Shown: positions 8,392-16,441, numbered from the stretch's first letter. The stretch is DNA of 38,291 bases from Ruminococcus flavefaciens (GCA_002371825.1 DFHF01000026.1:1-38291), one strand, 5' to 3'. Made by a program: numbers and translations. Notes: generated from the sequence alone by a model not told the origin.

Positions 8392-9165
8392 TCAGTCTTC
8401 TATCTTCATAAAGCTGCACATCACACGGTTAAATGTGAACTGCTGCTCCAGGAAGGAATAGTGACCGGCATTTTCCAGCTTAACAAGACCTGCATCGGGA
8501 ATGAGCTTCTCCATTTTCTCTCCGTCAGAGAGAGGAGTAGCAGTGTCGTTCACTCCCCATACAAGAAGCGTAGGGGCTTTGATATTGGGCAGATAGGGCT
8601 CCAGGTCCTCGTTTACGACCTTTACCATTACCTGTCTCATCATGGGAGAGGCTGCGGCATAGTCGGCGCTTCCCATTTTCTTGCGGAAGTTTTCCAGGGC
8701 ATCCGGAGCTATCTTCTGCATAAGCTTTGTGGAGAGGAAGGCCTTTCCCATTTTGTAGTATCTTGTACGCCAGCTCTTTTTATTGGACTTAGGAGGCATT
8801 ATGCCTGCGCTGTCCACAAGAATGACCTTTGTCACCTTGAAGGGCAGCTCCTTCAGGCTGTGCATTTTTATTATCACTCTTCCTCCGAAGGAATGTCCAA
8901 GAAGCATTACCTCGCTGACATTATAGTCCTTGATGAAGTCGATGACGAACTGCACATAGCTGCTCACATCCCATACCTCGTGGGGCTCTTCGCTCTCACC
9001 GAAGCCGGGCATATCCATAGCGACTACCTTGTATTTTTTCGAGAGGAGGTCTATCATATTGGCAAAAAGCTTGATATTGCTGCCCCATCCATGGAGCAGT
9101 ACGATAAGGTCTCCCTCGCCTTTTTCCTCATAATTGATCTTAAGTCCATTAACTGTTTTTATCAA
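8392..9165 (-). CDS. Alpha/beta-fold hydrolase
   Basis: A 257-residue soluble alpha/beta hydrolase. The oxyanion segment LLHGWGSN is near 23. The nucleophile elbow GHSFGG is near 90, the acid in WGVNDTATPL near 207 and the histidine in NAGHYSF near 233, so the catalytic triad is complete. A helical cap lies between about 120 and 185. The start codon is TTG at 9165 with GGAGA about 9 nt upstream. It is the first gene of the envelope series, 28 bp before the Mur ligase, and sits behind a strong promoter. Substrate is unknown; an esterase acting on a lipid or cell-wall ester is possible from context only. Confidence 0.9.
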   Translation of the reverse strand: MIKTVNGLKINYEEKGEGDLIVLLHGWGSNIKLFANMIDLLSKKYKVVAMDMPGFGESEEPHEVWDVSSYVQFVIDFIKDYNVSEVMLLGHSFGGRVIIKMHSLKELPFKVTKVILVDSAGIMPPKSNKKSWRTRYYKMGKAFLSTKLMQKIAPDALENFRKKMGSADYAAASPMMRQVMVKVVNEDLEPYLPNIKAPTLLVWGVNDTATPLSDGEKMEKLIPDAGLVKLENAGHYSFLEQQFTFNRVMCSFMKIED

Positions 9166-9197
9166 TTCTATTATCTCCGTTTATATATATATTTGCT

Positions 9198-9216
9198 GTG
9201 CTGTCTCCGTCAGCAC
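9198..9216 (-). other. Leader hairpin of the envelope operon
   Basis: GTGCTG (9198-9203) pairs with CAGCAC (9211-9216) across a 7-nt loop in the approximately 55-nt 5' leader before the TTG start at 9165. It is followed by an AT-only run, not a T-run, so mRNA stability or translation control is more likely than termination. Confidence 0.4.
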
Positions 9217-9227
9217 ATACACAATTT

Positions 9228-9256
9228 ATTATATCATGGGAGCCGCTTAATGTCAA
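9228..9256 (-). promoter_or_regulatory. Sigma-A promoter of the hydrolase-murF-ddl operon
   Basis: TTGACA (9256-9251) and TATAAT (9233-9228) are both perfect and separated by 17 bp. A TGA before the -10 adds an extended element. Expected to be strong and constitutive. Confidence 0.88.
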
Positions 9257-9349
9257 TTGCCTGATGTGAAAAATATAACAAATAGCAAAGCTTGTCATTG
9301 GTACATTTTGTCACGGGAAAGGGGAAAGCTATTTGCGGGAGATATAAAA

Positions 9350-9383
9350 AAAGCGCCGCAGCGTTATAACACTATGGCGCTTT
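9350..9383 (-). terminator. Terminator of the FHA-PP2C operon
   Basis: AAAGCGCC (9350-9357) pairs with GGCGCTTT (9376-9383). On the minus strand the stem is followed by TTTTTATATC. It lies 29 bp beyond the stop of the small membrane protein. Confidence 0.75.
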
Positions 9384-9411
9384 AATATTTATTATGATAG
9401 TACGGCCGGCA

Positions 9412-9681
9412 TCAGAGGGTCTCATCGGTATGTACGAAGACAATATCCTCTGTGATAATAAAATCAGCAGGCCTCTCACGGTGTATCGTGTCCGGTATCT
9501 CTGCCGCCGTTTTTTCCGCAGGTATGTTATCTGCCGGAGGTACAGCCTCAACAGCGGGCTGCTTCTTCTCCTTTTCCGCAGCTTTCTTCTCATTATGTGA
9601 GATAACGCTCCACATAATGATATTGATGATCATGAATACTCCTGCGGCGACAGCGATTATCATCAACTCATATATCGTCAT
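9412..9681 (-). CDS. Small single-pass membrane protein of the FHA-PP2C operon
   Basis: An 89-residue protein of unknown function. One hydrophobic helix at about 5-27 (MIIAVAAGVFMIINIIMW) is followed by a Lys/Glu/Ala/Pro-rich cytoplasmic tail ending in ITEDIVFVHTDETL. AAGGAG lies about 6 nt before the ATG at 9681 and the gene begins only 11 bp after the phosphatase stop, so it is very probably real and co-translated. The C-terminal HTDETL contains a threonine in an acidic setting, which could be a phospho-site recognised by the FHA domain encoded upstream; that is speculation. No similarity to a named family is recognised. Confidence 0.75.
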   Translation of the reverse strand: MTIYELMIIAVAAGVFMIINIIMWSVISHNEKKAAEKEKKQPAVEAVPPADNIPAEKTAAEIPDTIHRERPADFIITEDIVFVHTDETL

Positions 9682-9692
9682 ATCATGCTCCT

Positions 9693-10460
9693 TCAGGCCT
9701 CAGCCCTGAACATAGCGGCGGAGATATTGTCTCTCTCCTCACGCTTCTTGACGGTATCGATAAGCTGCCTCAGCTTTGCCTGCATAGCAGTTTTGGTAGT
9801 CACACGTTCGGGAGAGAGATTCTTATATATCTCATCTTCCGTTATGACATGGCGGAATCCATCTGAGCATATCAGATAATTTGCTCCGCAGTCGATATTG
9901 CCGAAGGTGATATCCGGCTCTACACTGCCTGTAACTCCAAGACAGTTGGTGAGAGCGTTTCTCCGTGGGTCTTTGAGAGCTTCCTCCGGAGTCATATTTC
10001 CTCTCTTCACCTCACGTCTTACAAAGGTGTGATCCTCTGTGAGTATGTTCAGGCTGCCGGAGAGCTTATATATGCGGGTATCTCCCACATGGAACGTCAT
10101 CATTTCAGAGTTGAAGGCAAGTATCCCTGTACAAGTGGTGCCAAGCTGGAGATCGCACTGTTTTCCGTGCTCAACGATCCTGTTATTGAGCTTTATAAGG
10201 CGGCCGGCAACTTTTCGGCCGATATCCTTCCAGTTCCAGTTATCGAGCTCATATGGCAGATCATACTCGAACCAGTCCGAAAAGCTTCTTACCACAGCAG
10301 CACTGGCAAGCTCCCCCTTTGAGAGGCCTCCCATTCCGTCGCATACCATTATAAGAGCAGCTCTTCCCTGTCTGCACTTTGCAGTCTTTACGCAGACGCT
10401 GTCCTGATTGACCTGCTTTGTTGTACCGATATCAGTATCAGCAGCAGCGATATATTCCAT
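9693..10460 (-). CDS. PP2C-family serine/threonine phosphatase
   Basis: A 255-residue PPM phosphatase of normal bacterial length (PrpC/Stp type). Metal-binding motifs are present in order: D20 in VNQDSV, D41 in CDGMGG (41-45), GDTRIY near 127, a LICSDGF segment near 196 and the terminal RDNIS near 242. It removes phosphate from Ser/Thr of proteins in the cytoplasm, usually opposing a PASTA or similar Ser/Thr kinase. It starts 19 bp after the FHA gene and is followed by the small membrane protein. No kinase is encoded in the window. Confidence 0.93.
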   Translation of the reverse strand: MEYIAAADTDIGTTKQVNQDSVCVKTAKCRQGRAALIMVCDGMGGLSKGELASAAVVRSFSDWFEYDLPYELDNWNWKDIGRKVAGRLIKLNNRIVEHGKQCDLQLGTTCTGILAFNSEMMTFHVGDTRIYKLSGSLNILTEDHTFVRREVKRGNMTPEEALKDPRRNALTNCLGVTGSVEPDITFGNIDCGANYLICSDGFRHVITEDEIYKNLSPERVTTKTAMQAKLRQLIDTVKKREERDNISAAMFRAEA

Positions 10461-10479
10461 GCTCCACCCCCTTGCAGGA

Positions 10480-13104
10480 TCAATCCTCCCTGAAATCGAA
10501 TTCCTCGTTTGAAAGTCTGAGAAGGTCGCCGTTATTCAGCTTGATCTCAGTCTGTGCGGGAATGCGTGAATTATTTACGAAAGTTCCGTTTGTCGAATTA
10601 TTGTCCACAATGAAGTATCCCTCGCCTCTGCGGTAGATAGTTGCGTGTGAACGGCTGACAGTTTTGTTGTTTGTAACGCAGTAATCCACCTTGGCTCTCT
10701 CCTTGCCGATGGTGAAGATATGCTTGTTTACAAGCACTGTCTCATTTGTAGAACGGCGCACGATCTTGGCAGGCGGAGCTTCCTGCTCCGAGGGTCTGTT
10801 GTAGTCGCTGAGGACTACTGTTCCCTCATCCTCTGCGCTGAACTGATCGGCATAATTGTAATCCTGCGGCGGCTGGATATGAACGGTCGCCGGATCATTT
10901 CTCTTAGGAGTGAACGGTATCGGCGGCGGTCCGGAAGGAGCAGCATCCACTCCGGGCTTTGAAACGATACGCTCTGCCTTATCAGCAGGCTTTACATATC
11001 CGCTTACAACAGTCGTCGGCGGTTCATCGTCATCATTATCAGCAGCTTTTCTTATAACTGCCTTGACCTTTACAGGCTTGATAAGCACCTTATGGCCGTG
11101 CTTTTTCTTATCATCTGCCTTGGGCTCTTCGGCCTTTATTTCAACAGGAGCTTCTTCCTTGACTGGCTCTGCCTTAGGCTCCTCAGCCTTGACCTCAACA
11201 GGAGCTTCTTCCTTAACGGGTTCTGCCTTAGGCTCCTCAGCCTTTACTTCAACAGGAGCTTCTTCCTTGACTGGCTCTGCCTTGGGCTCTTCGGCCTTTA
11301 TTTCAACAGGAGCTTCCTCCTTAACAGGCTCTGCCTTAGGCTCCTCGGCCTTGATCTCAACAGGAGCTTCTTCCTTGACTGGTTCTGTCTTGGGTTCTTC
11401 GTGCTTAACTTCAACGGGAGCTTCTTCCTTGACTGGTTCTGCCTTGGGCTCTTCGGCCTTTACTTCAACGGGAGCTTCCTCCTTAACAGGTTCTGCCTTA
11501 GGCTCCTCAGCCTTTACCTCAACGGGAGCTTCTTCCTTGACTGGTTCTGCCTTAGGCTCCTCGGGCTTAACCTCAACAGGAGCTTCTTCCTTAACGGGCT
11601 CTGCCTTAGACTCCTCAGCCTTGACCTCAACGGAAGCCTCTTCCTTAACGGGTTCTGCCTTGGGTTCTTCGGCCTTGACCTCAACAGGAGCTTCTTCCTT
11701 AACGGGCTCTGCCTTAGACTCCTCAGCCTTGACCTCAACGGAAGCCTCTTCCTTGACTGGCTCTGCCTTAGGCTCCTCAGCCTTTACTTCAACAGGAGCT
11801 TCCTCCTTAACAGGCTCTGCCTTGGGCTCCTCGGCCTTTACTTCAACAGGAGCCTCTTCCTTGACAGGCTCTGCCTTAGGCTCCTCGGCCTTGACCTCAA
11901 CAGGAGCTTCTTCCTTGACCGGATCTGCCTTGGGCTCCTCGGACTTAACCTCAACAGGAGCTTCCTCCTTAACAGGTTCTGCCTTAGGCTCCTCGGCCTT
12001 GACCTCAACGGGAGCTTCTTCCTTGACAGGCTCTGCCTTGGGCTCCTCATCATCTATGAGATCATCAAAAAGATCTCCGGCAGGTCTGAGTGCATTTGGC
12101 ACACTGAGACCGTTCTGGGCTGTTTTCTTAGGAGTCTGGCCGTAAGCATTCTTTGCAGGCGGCAGGTCATCCTCAAACTCGGGAGCCTCCTTGTCAGGAC
12201 GGCTGAATGTAGCTCTCTGAACAGTATCACTGCTCTTCGGAGCTGTCGGCTGTGCCGGCGGAACAGGTCTTCCGGCAGGCATAGAAGCCATCTGGTCTGC
12301 ATCAGCATAGGTAGTCTCCATATCGCTCATGAAGCTGACGCTCTGGGCAGGCCTTGAAGGCACTGGATTCTGCGGCATACCGCCCATATTGTTCTGGGGA
12401 ACGCCCTGCATGAAATTCTGCGAAAGATCGGGCTGACGGAGAGGTGCTCCGCCCATATTGTTCATCGGTGCAGGACCACCCATTGGCATCGGCTGAGCAG
12501 GAGATGACTGCGGGGCCGGAGCGTTGGTGTAGTTCTGTCTCGGAACGATCGTATATGTTACCGGAGAGGCACTCATAATGAAGCCCTCCAGGTCATTTAC
12601 TGAGAAGCTGGGAAGTCCGCCGGCAAAATTCATGAAGTTATTCACATTTGCCCTGTCGTTCGGATCTCCGAACTTAGCCATTGAAGCTATCTGTCCGAAG
12701 CAGGTCATGAATCCCTTGTTCAGGGCCGGCGAATTGAGTACAGGCTGATATATTAGATAGAGCTCGCCTGTATTCTCGTTTATTATTATAAAGTCCAGAT
12801 CCAGCACCACCTTTGCCGGATGGAGCTTATAGTGCATTACTGCCTTATATGCCTCAAGAAGCTGAGCGATCATCATATAAAAATGATCCTTGTTGATACT
12901 TCTCTTCAGGAACTTGCTAAGGGCTATACCTCTTGCACCGGTGAAAAGGATCTTGCTTGAGTCCTCGGGGATCGGACGCATAAAGCCTCTTGAAAAATCC
13001 CTTGAAAAGAACATAACTTCGTTATTGTTGATCCTTTCGGATGAAGATAGCTTTAGTCTGACGCTGACCTGTCCCTGTTTATCGATATATTTTAATTTAG
13101 CCAT
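10480..13104 (-). CDS. DUF6382-like / FHA-domain protein with long tandem-repeat linker
   Basis: An 874-residue protein. Residues about 10-165 resemble the DUF6382 region found N-terminal to FHA domains in Firmicutes. A Pro/Met/Asn-rich linker (about 170-345) leads to 17 copies of an 18-residue repeat (353-658, consensus EEPKAEPVKEEAPVEVKA). A second polar linker follows, and a C-terminal FHA domain (about 785-874) shows the phosphothreonine-binding signature: IGKERAKVDYCV, SRSHATI and NNSTNGTFVNN. FHA domains bind phosphothreonine peptides, so this is a reader for the partner phosphatase's substrates. The ATG at 13104 is chosen over 13200 because the promoter's expected transcript starts near 13213, AAAAGGGG lies upstream and the domain begins there. 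No membrane segment is seen. Confidence 0.9.
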   Translation of the reverse strand: MAKLKYIDKQGQVSVRLKLSSSERINNNEVMFFSRDFSRGFMRPIPEDSSKILFTGARGIALSKFLKRSINKDHFYMMIAQLLEAYKAVMHYKLHPAKVVLDLDFIIINENTGELYLIYQPVLNSPALNKGFMTCFGQIASMAKFGDPNDRANVNNFMNFAGGLPSFSVNDLEGFIMSASPVTYTIVPRQNYTNAPAPQSSPAQPMPMGGPAPMNNMGGAPLRQPDLSQNFMQGVPQNNMGGMPQNPVPSRPAQSVSFMSDMETTYADADQMASMPAGRPVPPAQPTAPKSSDTVQRATFSRPDKEAPEFEDDLPPAKNAYGQTPKKTAQNGLSVPNALRPAGDLFDDLIDDEEPKAEPVKEEAPVEVKAEEPKAEPVKEEAPVEVKSEEPKADPVKEEAPVEVKAEEPKAEPVKEEAPVEVKAEEPKAEPVKEEAPVEVKAEEPKAEPVKEEASVEVKAEESKAEPVKEEAPVEVKAEEPKAEPVKEEASVEVKAEESKAEPVKEEAPVEVKPEEPKAEPVKEEAPVEVKAEEPKAEPVKEEAPVEVKAEEPKAEPVKEEAPVEVKHEEPKTEPVKEEAPVEIKAEEPKAEPVKEEAPVEIKAEEPKAEPVKEEAPVEVKAEEPKAEPVKEEAPVEVKAEEPKAEPVKEEAPVEIKAEEPKADDKKKHGHKVLIKPVKVKAVIRKAADNDDDEPPTTVVSGYVKPADKAERIVSKPGVDAAPSGPPPIPFTPKRNDPATVHIQPPQDYNYADQFSAEDEGTVVLSDYNRPSEQEAPPAKIVRRSTNETVLVNKHIFTIGKERAKVDYCVTNNKTVSRSHATIYRRGEGYFIVDNNSTNGTFVNNSRIPAQTEIKLNNGDLLRLSNEEFDFRED
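11131..12048 (-). repeat. 17 tandem copies of a 54-bp in-frame repeat
   Basis: Seventeen consecutive 54-bp units (918 bp) encode the 18-residue repeat of the FHA protein, with a partial unit after them. Copies differ at a few fixed places: P or S (EESK, EASVE), V or I (VEIK), the residue after VK (A, S, P, H), and synonymous third bases. Alternate units share variants (for example S in units 6-9), which points to duplication of two-unit blocks and homogenisation. The length is likely to vary between strains. Confidence 0.95.
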
Positions 13105-13219
13105 GGAATGCGCCCCTTTTCTGCACGATATTCTCTCCGCTGATAACAGATAACGTGCTTTTTTATGCCTGATAAGCGGCAGTCCGCTTGTCTCCGGCAT
13201 TACATTGCTACTCTATTAT

Positions 13220-13248
13220 ATTATACAATAATTACATTTCAAAGTCAA
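13220..13248 (-). promoter_or_regulatory. Sigma-A promoter of the FHA-PP2C operon
   Basis: TTGACT (13248-13243), a 17-bp spacer and TATAAT (13225-13220). The transcript would start near 13213 with a leader of about 110 nt before the ATG at 13104. Confidence 0.85.
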
Positions 13249-13326
13249 GGATTTGAGGCCTTTGGAGGGCAAAAAAAAGAGGTAAAAAGTAGATAAAAAT
13301 AATACTTTTTCATATACAATTTACAC

Positions 13327-13358
13327 AAAAATCAGCCGGGATTTATTACCCCAGCTGA
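13327..13358 (-). terminator. Terminator of the TetR gene
   Basis: TCAGCCGGG (13332-13340) pairs, with one bulge, with CCCCAGCTGA (13349-13358). On the minus strand TTTTT follows (13331-13327). It lies 35 bp past the TetR stop. Confidence 0.75.
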
Positions 13359-13392
13359 AACATTTATCTCTTTTTTTACTTCTTATCAGGCA

Positions 13393-14010
13393 TCAGCAGC
13401 CTGTTCCCGGCTTCTTGTGCTGAGCTATCATCAGCCTTATCGTATCATACAGATAGGGCTTGAGCTCCGCTACCGTACAGGGCTCGCTGTAGAGTATTGC
13501 CGAATAGCAGGTGGATGATACCAGTTCGATTATCATGAACATCATTATCTCAGGATCCCTGAGCTCACAGGGTGCCTCCTCCAGCATTTCCCTGTAGACA
13601 TTGGCAAAGTTTATATCATCGTCTGAGGACGGTGCCGTAAGCGCCGACTTGAACACTCCCCAGCTGAGATTCTTCGATATAAAGGTGAGAAGAGACTGAT
13701 TATTATTCAGCTGATTGATGATATCATCGATTATCCTTATTATCCTCTCCTCATATTCAAGCTCCTCGATACCGGGGCCTATGCTGTCTATGGCATTGCG
13801 GAACAGCTGGCTGGATTTGCGGGCAACGAGACGGTTGCGGATATCGTACTTATCCTTGAAGTAAAGATAAAATGTACCCTTCGCCACACCTGCCTTATTG
13901 ACGATATCAGATATAGATGTCTTGCTGAAGCCTTTTGTGGTAAAGGCCTCGAAAGCTGTCTTGAGAAGAGAGCTCTCTTTCTGTTTTTTATTTGCGTCAA
14001 CCTTTCTCAT
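13393..14010 (-). CDS. TetR/AcrR-family transcriptional regulator
   Basis: A 205-residue regulator with the TetR helix-turn-helix at about 15-60 (AFEAFTTKGFSKTSISDIV, then GVAKGTFYLYFKDKYDI). A mostly helical C-terminal ligand-binding domain follows. The ATG at 14010 has AAGGAG about 8 nt upstream. It is transcribed divergently from the MMPL transporter gene, the classic arrangement for a repressor of an adjacent efflux system. Three exact TGAC-N5-GTCA sites and one near-match lie in the intergenic region, one over the transporter's -35. The inducing ligand is unknown. Confidence 0.93.
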   Translation of the reverse strand: MRKVDANKKQKESSLLKTAFEAFTTKGFSKTSISDIVNKAGVAKGTFYLYFKDKYDIRNRLVARKSSQLFRNAIDSIGPGIEELEYEERIIRIIDDIINQLNNNQSLLTFISKNLSWGVFKSALTAPSSDDDINFANVYREMLEEAPCELRDPEIMMFMIIELVSSTCYSAILYSEPCTVAELKPYLYDTIRLMIAQHKKPGTGC

Positions 14011-14071
14011 GATCTCAACTCCTTGTTAACGGGCACTAACTGAAATTCATCTATCATATTCCTCTACGAAT

Positions 14072-14100
14072 ATTATAATCTAAGAGCAGTGGCTTGTCAA
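14072..14100 (-). promoter_or_regulatory. Consensus promoter of the tetR gene
   Basis: TTGACA (14100-14095) and TATAAT (14077-14072), 17-bp spacer, both hexamers perfect. The near-match operator at 14112-14124 lies just upstream of the -35. Confidence 0.88.
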
Positions 14101-14111
14101 GCGTGTAAAAC

Positions 14112-14124
14112 TGACCAATAGTCC
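14112..14124. promoter_or_regulatory. Degenerate TetR operator copy
   Basis: TGACCAATAGTCC matches TGAC-N5-GTCA except for the last base. It lies upstream of the tetR -35, so it may allow weak autoregulation. Confidence 0.4.
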
Positions 14125-14165
14125 CCAAAAAACAGACGGTTATTTGTACAATCGAACAAAAATTA

Positions 14166-14178
14166 TGACCGAGGGTCA
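14166..14178. promoter_or_regulatory. TetR operator copy 1
   Basis: TGACCGAGGGTCA is a perfect inverted repeat with a 3-bp centre and stays symmetric to ATGACC...GGTCAT at 14165-14179. It is upstream of the transporter promoter. Confidence 0.65.
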
Positions 14179-14196
14179 TTTTTTGAAAAATAAAGG

Positions 14197-14225
14197 TTGA
14201 CTGTTGGTCATATTTGTAATATACT
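14197..14225 (+). promoter_or_regulatory. Promoter of the MMPL transporter operon
   Basis: TTGACT (14197-14202), 17-bp spacer, TATACT (14220-14225). The -35 is embedded in operator copy 2, so repressor binding would exclude RNA polymerase. Confidence 0.85.
14198..14210. promoter_or_regulatory. TetR operator copy 2, overlapping the -35
   Basis: TGACTGTTGGTCA shares TGAC-N5-GTCA with the other copies. Five of the six -35 bases lie inside it. Confidence 0.65.
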
Positions 14226-14242
14226 AAGGATAAACAATAAAA

Positions 14243-14255
14243 TGACTTGTGGTCA
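14243..14255. promoter_or_regulatory. TetR operator copy 3, downstream of the start site
   Basis: TGACTTGTGGTCA, symmetric outwards to ATGAC...GTCAT at 14242-14256. It lies roughly 10-20 bp past the expected transcription start, a roadblock position. Confidence 0.65.
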
Positions 14256-14303
14256 TTATATAAAAACCATATACATATATTAATCACAGAAAGGAACGAT
14301 ACT

Positions 14304-16412
14304 ATGCTGAAATACGGCGAATGGACGGTCAGGCACAAAATCCTGATACTCATCATAGGTGTGATGCTGATGATACCCTGCGCTTTCGGCTACATCAACA
14401 CCCGCGTTAACTACGACATTCTCTCCTATCTTCCAAAAGACCTCACTACCATGAAGGGACAGGATATCCTCAAGGATGACTTCGGTCAGGGAGGATTCTC
14501 CCTTGTCATGGTGGAGGGCATGAGCGATAAGGACGTCAAGGCTACTGCCGATAAAATATCAGATGTGGACCATGTTTCAAATGTTGTCTGCTATCAGTCA
14601 ATGACTGACCTGGATATCCCTATGGAGGTTCTCCCCGATGATATCCATGATTTCTTCAACAAGGACGACACCACCATGATGGCTGTCTTCTTCGATGATA
14701 CTACCTCTGCTGACGGCACTCTCGCCGCAGTTGAAGAAATGAGGGATATCACCTCAAAGCAGTGCTTCATCAGCGGAATGTCCGCTATAACCCTTGATAT
14801 GAAGAACCTCTCAAAGAGCGAGACTATCGTATATGCTGTTATAGCAGTCCTCCTCACAAGCCTTGTACTGGTGCTGGCTATGGATTCCTTCCTCATACCT
14901 GTATTTTTCATGCTCAGTATAGGCGTTGCAATAGTTTGGAATATGGGCACGAATTTCTTCCTCGGAGAGATATCCTTCATCACTCAGTCCCTTGCACTTG
15001 TACTTCAGCTGGGCGTTACTATGGACTACTCCATATTCCTCTGGCACAGCTACAAGGAACAGCTCGAAAAATATCCGCTGGATAAGAATGAGGCTATGGC
15101 TCATGCTATCGCAGCAACTATCACCTCGGTGGTCAGCTCCTCATTCACTACAGTCGCCGGCTTCCTTGCAATGTGCTTCATGAGCTTCACTCTCGGACTT
15201 GACCTGGGAATCGTTATGGCTAAGGGCGTTGTCTGCGGAGTTATCTCCTGCGTAACAATGCTCCCCGCTATGATACTTATTTTCAACAATCCTATACAGC
15301 GCACCTCCCACAGGGACCTTCTCCCTTCCTTCAGGCGCACATCCGGATTTATCATAAAGCACAGCAGTGTCTTCCTGATAATGGCTCTGGTGCTTCTGAT
15401 ACCTGCCGCCTTCGGCTATAAGCACTACGATGTTTACTACAAGCTGGACAGCACTCTTCCCGAAGAGCTGGAAAGTGTGACTGCCAACAACAAGCTTGAA
15501 GAGGATTTCGGTATGAACAGCACCCACATCCTTATGGCAGATTCAGATATGAGCGGAAAAAAAGCTTCAAAAATGCTCAATGAAATAGAAAATGTGGACG
15601 GAGTTCAGTTTGCTATGGGATATAATTCACTGGTAGGTCCTGCTATCCCCGATGAAGTCATCCCCGAATCAGCAAAGAGCATCCTCAAGAGCGAGGACTG
15701 GCAGCTCTTCCTCATCGGCTCCGATTACAAGGTCGCCTCAGATGAAGTAAATGCTCAGTTGGACGATATTAACAGCATAATCAGCAGATACGATGACAAG
15801 GCTATGCTGATAGGAGAGGCTCCGGCAACAAAGGACCTTATCGATATCACCGACAAGGACTTCAAGGTCGTAAGCATACTCTCAATAGCCGTTATCTTCA
15901 TTATCATCGCACTTACTTTCAAATCCGTATCACTGCCGGTAATACTTGTATCGGTAATAGAGCTGGCAATAATGATAAACCTGGGAATAGCCTACTTCAC
16001 CGGAACTGAGCTCCCATTTATCGCCTCCGTGGTAATAGGAACCATACAGCTCGGAGCAACTGTGGACTATGCGATACTTATGACTACAAGATACCGCACA
16101 GAAAGATATTCCGGAAAGGCTAAAAAAGAATCCGTAAGCATAGCCCTCAGCACATCTATGAAATCAGTAATCACATCTGCAATGGGATTCTTCGCAGCAA
16201 CTATCGGTGTGGCACTTTATTCCGATATCGGCCTTATTTCATCGCTCTGTATGCTTCTTGCAAGAGGCGCTCTGATATCAATGGTGATAGTTGTAACAGT
16301 TCTCCCATCCATGCTCATGGTATTCGATAGGGTGATCTGCAAGACAAGCGCAGGCTTCATACCGAAAAACGAATCCGAAAAAAAGCGTAAATTCCACATA
16401 AGAACAGCCTGA
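14304..16412 (+). CDS. MMPL/RND-family transporter
   Basis: A 702-residue inner-membrane transporter of the MMPL (hydrophobe/RND) type. It has two halves, each with one transmembrane helix, an extracytoplasmic loop and a bundle of about five helices. The first half carries QLGVTMDYSIFLWHSYKEQ and the second QLGATVDYAILMTTRYR, the conserved TM4-like motifs with the proton-relay aspartate. Such proteins export lipids or drugs. The ATG at 14304 is used, not 14247, because AGAAAGGAA precedes it and 14247 falls inside an operator. It is co-transcribed with the heptad-repeat protein 29 bp downstream and controlled by the divergent TetR regulator. Confidence 0.92.
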   Translation: MLKYGEWTVRHKILILIIGVMLMIPCAFGYINTRVNYDILSYLPKDLTTMKGQDILKDDFGQGGFSLVMVEGMSDKDVKATADKISDVDHVSNVVCYQSMTDLDIPMEVLPDDIHDFFNKDDTTMMAVFFDDTTSADGTLAAVEEMRDITSKQCFISGMSAITLDMKNLSKSETIVYAVIAVLLTSLVLVLAMDSFLIPVFFMLSIGVAIVWNMGTNFFLGEISFITQSLALVLQLGVTMDYSIFLWHSYKEQLEKYPLDKNEAMAHAIAATITSVVSSSFTTVAGFLAMCFMSFTLGLDLGIVMAKGVVCGVISCVTMLPAMILIFNNPIQRTSHRDLLPSFRRTSGFIIKHSSVFLIMALVLLIPAAFGYKHYDVYYKLDSTLPEELESVTANNKLEEDFGMNSTHILMADSDMSGKKASKMLNEIENVDGVQFAMGYNSLVGPAIPDEVIPESAKSILKSEDWQLFLIGSDYKVASDEVNAQLDDINSIISRYDDKAMLIGEAPATKDLIDITDKDFKVVSILSIAVIFIIIALTFKSVSLPVILVSVIELAIMINLGIAYFTGTELPFIASVVIGTIQLGATVDYAILMTTRYRTERYSGKAKKESVSIALSTSMKSVITSAMGFFAATIGVALYSDIGLISSLCMLLARGALISMVIVVTVLPSMLMVFDRVICKTSAGFIPKNESEKKRKFHIRTA

Positions 16413-16441
16413 ATGAGACAGACAGTAAAGGAGTAATCACT

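Noticed and set aside
8341..9264. A 307-residue plus-strand open frame opposite the hydrolase gene
   Set aside because: The hydrolase on the other strand has a full catalytic triad, and the plus-strand product is Cys/His/Tyr-rich with no recognisable domain.
11131..12048. Regularly spaced repeat that might be a CRISPR array
   Set aside because: Units are directly adjacent, with no unique spacers, and encode a continuous in-frame peptide repeat.
10910..12357. Two long plus-strand open frames (411 and 421 residues) opposite the FHA gene
   Set aside because: They are reverse readings of the 54-bp repeat array. A 54-bp unit without stops keeps all its frames open, the products are simple Ser/Thr/Gly or Leu/Phe/Arg repeats, and no ribosome sites precede them.
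14247..14303. Upstream ATG for the MMPL gene at 14247
   Set aside because: It lies within an operator copy, has no ribosome site and adds 19 residues before a normal N terminus; 14304 has AGAAAGGAA upstream.
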